Origin: Strigomonas culicis
Lineage: Eukaryota > Euglenozoa > Kinetoplastea > Trypanosomatida > Trypanosomatidae
Direction of reading: 5' to 3'
Length of the DNA: 12,017 nt
Assembly: GCA_000482145.1 (NCBI GenBank)
Contig: AUXH01000581.1
Span: 1-12,017, forward strand
Both the position numbers and the translations under genes were made by a program. Below are positions 9,103 through 12,017 of the stretch, one piece after another. The number at the start of each line of letters is the position of its first letter. Positions within the stretch are counted from its first letter, which is position 1. The notes under the pieces were generated by a model that worked only from the letters and a program-made list of their open reading frames with translations, made no database searches and was not told where the DNA came from.

Positions 9103-10874
9103 ATGTTTTTATTTTTTTTTATATTATTTTTTATATTCGGTTTTTTTTTAGGTACATTTTTTTTAGGTAGGCACATATTAAGTTTTTGATTAACTATTAT
9201 AATGACAGTTTTTTTGGTGATGGTTACCTTATTCAGTTTTTTTTGTTTAAGCGTTTGCTTGTACGGATATTGTTACTATGATTTTTGTCTGATTTTAATG
9301 TTAGATTTGTGTTTTATATTTATGTCTTTTTATTGTAACGGATTTTATTTATTTATTTTATTTTTAATAGATTTAGTATTTTGTTTTATTTTATTTTATG
9401 CCTTTTATTATATGTATTATGATTTAATGTTAAATCGTTTTTTTAATATATTTTGGTGGTTTGTTTTATGTATGAATTTTTTTATATTATCCTATGATTA
9501 CTTGACCGCATATTGTGGATGAGAACTATTAGGTTTATTTTCATTTTTTTTAATATCTTATTTTTGATATCGTTTTTTTGCATTAAAATTTGGTTTTAAA
9601 TCATTTTTTATAAGTAAAATAGGAGATGTTTTACTACTATTATCTTTTGTGATGGTATTTATTTCAACTGGATATGGTATGGTAAACTTTTATTTTGTAA
9701 ATTTTTTATGTGTGGATTTTTATTTTACTGCATTTATGTTATTTTTATTAATAATGTGTGCTTTTACTAAGTCAACACAATTTGGTTTACATATTTGGTT
9801 GCCAGACGCAATGGAGGGACCTATACCAGTGTCTGCTTTAATACATGCAGCAACTTTAGTGGTATGTGGTATATTGTTGGTAAGTTTTTTTTTTGATGCT
9901 TTGATTTTTGATTAGCATATTTTTATCCATTAATCGGATGATCTAGTCTTATATTAGTTATGATGAGTTTATGTGTATTTTATAATTTCGATGCCAAACG
10001 TTTTGTCGCATTTAGTACCATATGTCAAATAAGTTTTTCTATGTTTTGCTGTCTATGCTTAGACTTATATGTTGGTTGCCTTTTTTTTTGTTATCACATG
10101 TTTTATAAAGCAACATTATTTATAGTTTTGGGTGTTTGAATACACTTATTTTTTGGTTTACAAGATGTAAGATGTTATTTTTTTATATACTTCTGCGGAT
10201 GTGTACTTGCAAGAATGTTATTAATATTTGCTTTATTAAATTCATGTTCACTTTGATTTTTATGTGGATTTTATTGTAAAGATTTATTATTATGTACTTT
10301 AATGCTAGTTTCATTTCATTTTATATTAGAATTTCTATTTGTATGTATATTTTTTATATTTTTTACGGTAATATATAATTATTTTTTGTTATTTTTTTTG
10401 TGTTTTGTATTTAAATGTTTTTGTTTAGCTGATTGTTTATTCTTATTATTTGATTTTGAATGTTGTTTGATTTATTGTTTTTTATGTTTATACATGTGTT
10501 TTATATTGATTTTTTTTGTTATAGATTTTCTTTATATCTTTATATTTTCCAGTTATTGCATGTTTTGGTCATTTTATTTATATTATTTTAATTTTTTTGA
10601 TATAGCTTCATTTACGGTGTTTATAATGTTATCTTTAGCTTTTGTCTATTATGGATGTATACTGTTTTATTTTTTTAATGTGGATTGTATTATGTTATTT
10701 TGAAGATTATTTTTGACAATTTGTTTGCTTTTAATGTTCGCCTTGTTTTCTTGTTGATATTTCGCCTGTTTTTTTATATATTTATTATTATTTGTATGAA
10801 ATTTTGTTATATATTTTAGATATAATTTAAAATATTGTTTATTTTTTTGTTTACTTTTACTTTTATATATATAA
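9103..10874 (+). CDS. ND5: NADH dehydrogenase subunit 5, with a one-base frameshift
   Basis: Largest antiporter-like proton-pumping subunit of complex I. ATG 9103 opens the frame. [10 protein letters not shown] carries the conserved TM5 Glu (Glu141), and [18 protein letters not shown] with [10 protein letters not shown] (Lys223, His230) is the hallmark family core. The frame then stops at TAG 9913-9915. From about 9895 the family-like sequence continues in the adjacent frame ([16 protein letters not shown], then [18 protein letters not shown]) to TAA 10872-10874. One extra T in the T10 run at 9885-9894 joins the two and gives 591 codons, 590 residues, the family length. The break is therefore a 1-base loss in a homopolymer: a sequencing error, a mutation, or less likely an unrecognised U-insertion site. 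Confidence 0.95.
9885..9894 (+). other. T10 homopolymer at the ND5 frame break
   Basis: Ten consecutive T follow Ser (AGT shares its last T). With ten T the frame reads FFF-D-A-L-I-F-D then stops. With eleven it reads FFF-W-C-F-D-F-W and continues for another 320 or so codons. This is the only apparent frame disruption in the unedited genes of the window. Confidence 0.9.
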
Positions 10875-11071
10875 ACAATATTTACAACAAATATAAATCG
10901 TTAATGTCATCTAATCTATCAAAGTGTTTATTATCCAAAAATCTATGTTATCTTTTAACAACCCCAAAAATCTAAACCACAACAAATTTAATAATTAAAA
11001 TATAAAATAAAAAATGATAAAAGACGAAAAAAGATGAAACGCACAAACTAATATTAAACCTTAATAAAATA

Positions 11072-11182
11072 TAATTATATAAAGTAAAAAGTAACCAGTC
11101 CAAATTATTAAAATGCAATAAATACCCAAAGGTTTAGGGAACGACCTCAAAAAACGTAATTATACAAAGTAAAAAACGAACC
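11072..11182. repeat. Imperfect direct repeat of about 25 bp, spacing 85 bp
   Basis: Copies at 11072-11096 and 11157-11182 share TAATTATA, one mismatch, AAAGTAAAAA, then a diverged end closing in AACC. They are too similar for background even in A-rich DNA, but there are only two copies. Confidence 0.6.
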
Positions 11183-11189
11183 GACAACG

Positions 11190-11211
11190 CCCCGCCAGCC
11201 CCACCCCACCC
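11190..11211 (-). other. Isolated G-quadruplex-type motif
   Basis: On the - strand the sequence is GGGTGGGGTGGGG, then CTGGC, then GGGG: four runs of at least three G with loops of 1, 1 and 5 nt. It is the only C/G-rich patch in several hundred A-rich bases and does not belong to a recognised cryptogene. Confidence 0.85.
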
Positions 11212-11611
11212 AAAATAAAAAACAAATTAATAAAAAACCCAAAAGTAAAGAAATAAAAAACAAAAGTCATGAGTAAAAAGTTATCAATGGGAGCAGCGCA
11301 GATAAGCGAAAAAGTGAAAAAAATAAAACACAAAAACACCAAAACAGAAAATGAAATTAGTAAATTAGTTTAAAAAATAAAACAAAAAACATAAAAATTA
11401 AGCGTTAAAGTTAGAGAAAACACATGAAAAAGCAAGCTAAATTAGCAACAAAAAGAAAAAAGGAAAAAAGTGAAAAGTGAAAAATAAAAATAACAACAAT
11501 TAAAAATAAAAATAAAAAAAGAAAACTTAAAAGTTGATGATGCAACATGGGTAAAAGTCAAAAAAAACGCAAAAAAAAGGCAAATGAAAATCAAAAAAAA
11601 ACAAAAAAATT

Positions 11612-11625
11612 ACAAAAATTTTTGT
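11612..11625. repeat. Perfect 14-bp palindrome ACAAAAATTTTTGT
   Basis: The sequence equals its own reverse complement over 14 bp. It sits at the boundary between the poly-A-rich segment and the C-containing sequence leading into the 82-bp repeats. Confidence 0.8.
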
Positions 11626-11753
11626 GAAAATTCAAAAAACAATATTTAACCACAGAAGCAACCAAGCAATCAAATACCCTTAAATACCGGTTTACACAAC
11701 AAAAAGCATTACCAAATATACCGCTAAATCTAACATTAGCCATACACCCATCC

Positions 11754-12017
11754 CTTACTACGCATAATTACATTTTCCCACAAAATAACCCAAAATCCCT
11801 GGTTTCTCATATAAATCCCCGTTGCTCCCCATTTCTTACTACGTATAATTACATTTCCCCCTAAAATACCCTAAAACCCCTAGTTTTCTCATATAAATCC
11901 CCGTTGCTCCCCATTTCTTACTACGTATAATTACATTTCCCCCTAAAATACCCTAAAACCCCTAGTTTTCTCATATAAATCCCCGCTGCTCCCCATTTCT
12001 TACTACGTATAATTACA
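11754..12017. repeat. Tandem 82-bp repeat of the divergent region, truncated by window end
   Basis: Units begin at CTTACTACG at 11754, 11835, 11917 and 11999. The first is 81 bp and diverged. The second and third are 82 bp and differ at a single base (CGTTGCT versus CGCTGCT). The fourth is cut off after 19 bases. Each contains the palindrome TACGTA, an AT-rich block, and C-runs (ACATTTCCCCCTAAAATACC, ATCCCCGTTGCTCCCC). Arrays of this kind are usual in maxicircle divergent regions. The first copy being most diverged suggests the array edge. Confidence 0.97.

Larger units (their letters stand above)
10875..11753. other. Divergent region, A-rich non-coding part
   Basis: After the ND5 stop the + strand changes from T-rich to strongly A-rich with many short poly-A runs (especially 11340-11640). 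I see no credible gene. A 60-codon open frame on - at 11160-11342 is low complexity. This matches the start of the maxicircle divergent or variable region, which carries replication origin functions and sometimes guide RNA genes. Within it are an imperfect direct repeat, a G-quadruplex-type island and a palindrome, listed separately. Confidence 0.85.

Noticed and set aside
11037..11080. Second possible MURF2 guide (AAACGCAC complementary to 4436-4443)
   Set aside because: The next guide bases cannot pair with C4435 and no consistent editing pattern follows, so the 8-nt match looks accidental.
11160..11342. 60-codon open frame on - (starts MVFLCFIFF) in the divergent region
   Set aside because: Low-complexity Phe/Leu translation of A-rich DNA with no family match, which includes the quadruplex island. 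A T-rich strand yields such frames by chance.
10875..12017. tRNA or rRNA genes
   Set aside because: No cloverleaf-like or rRNA-like segment seen. Kinetoplastid mitochondria import tRNAs, and 12S/9S genes lie past the divergent region.

Overview
The window is part of a kinetoplastid mitochondrial maxicircle (kDNA). It covers the right-hand part of the conserved coding region and runs into the divergent (variable) region. The evidence is the extreme T-rich, hydrophobic coding content, TGA read as Trp throughout, the gene set and order, short purine-rich cryptogenes whose mRNAs need U-insertion/deletion editing, and the hallmark frameshift of COII together with its cis-acting guide. Most of A6 is encoded in the DNA and only its 5' end looks pre-edited. 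COI, COII and CYb are all present. From knowledge of the group this points to the Leishmania/Crithidia/Leptomonas lineage rather than Trypanosoma (A6 edited throughout) or Phytomonas (no cytochrome genes). The species cannot be named from this sequence.

Layout: CYb 3' part (+, 3-509); a pentanucleotide array (501-695) that starts inside the CYb stop region; A6 (+, to 1391); MURF1/ND2 (-, 1402-2727); G-rich CR3 (+, about 2728-2814); ND1 (-, 2815-3759); COII (+, 3769-4397, edited frameshift) with its cis-guide at 4397-4411; MURF2 (+, 5' edited, to 5460); COI (-, 5451-7100); CR4 (-, about 7140-7340); a candidate MURF2 guide RNA gene (about 7379-7426); ND4 (+, 7436-8749); CR5/ND3 (-, about 8755-8940); RPS12/CR6 (+, about 8945-9095); ND5 (+, 9103-10874, one-base frameshift in a T10 run); then the divergent region (10875-12017). 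The last part is A-rich, with one isolated G-quadruplex-type island, a 14-bp palindrome, and an 82-bp tandem repeat that continues past the window end. No tRNA or rRNA gene is seen. Kinetoplastids import their tRNAs, and 12S/9S rRNA would lie beyond the divergent region.

The proteins are inner-membrane subunits of complex I (ND1, ND2/MURF1, ND3, ND4, ND5), complex III (CYb), complex IV (COI, COII) and ATP synthase (A6), plus a ribosomal protein (RPS12) and products of unknown role (MURF2, CR3, CR4). Genes are packed end to end on both strands with spacers of about 10 nt or small overlaps, so the roughly 200-bp CYb-A6 gap filled by a TTAGA/TTAAA array is the most anomalous feature. Other points worth following are the ND5 homopolymer frameshift, the visible COII cis-guide, the MURF2 guide candidate, a tandem triplication inside CR4, and the quadruplex and repeat structures of the divergent region.
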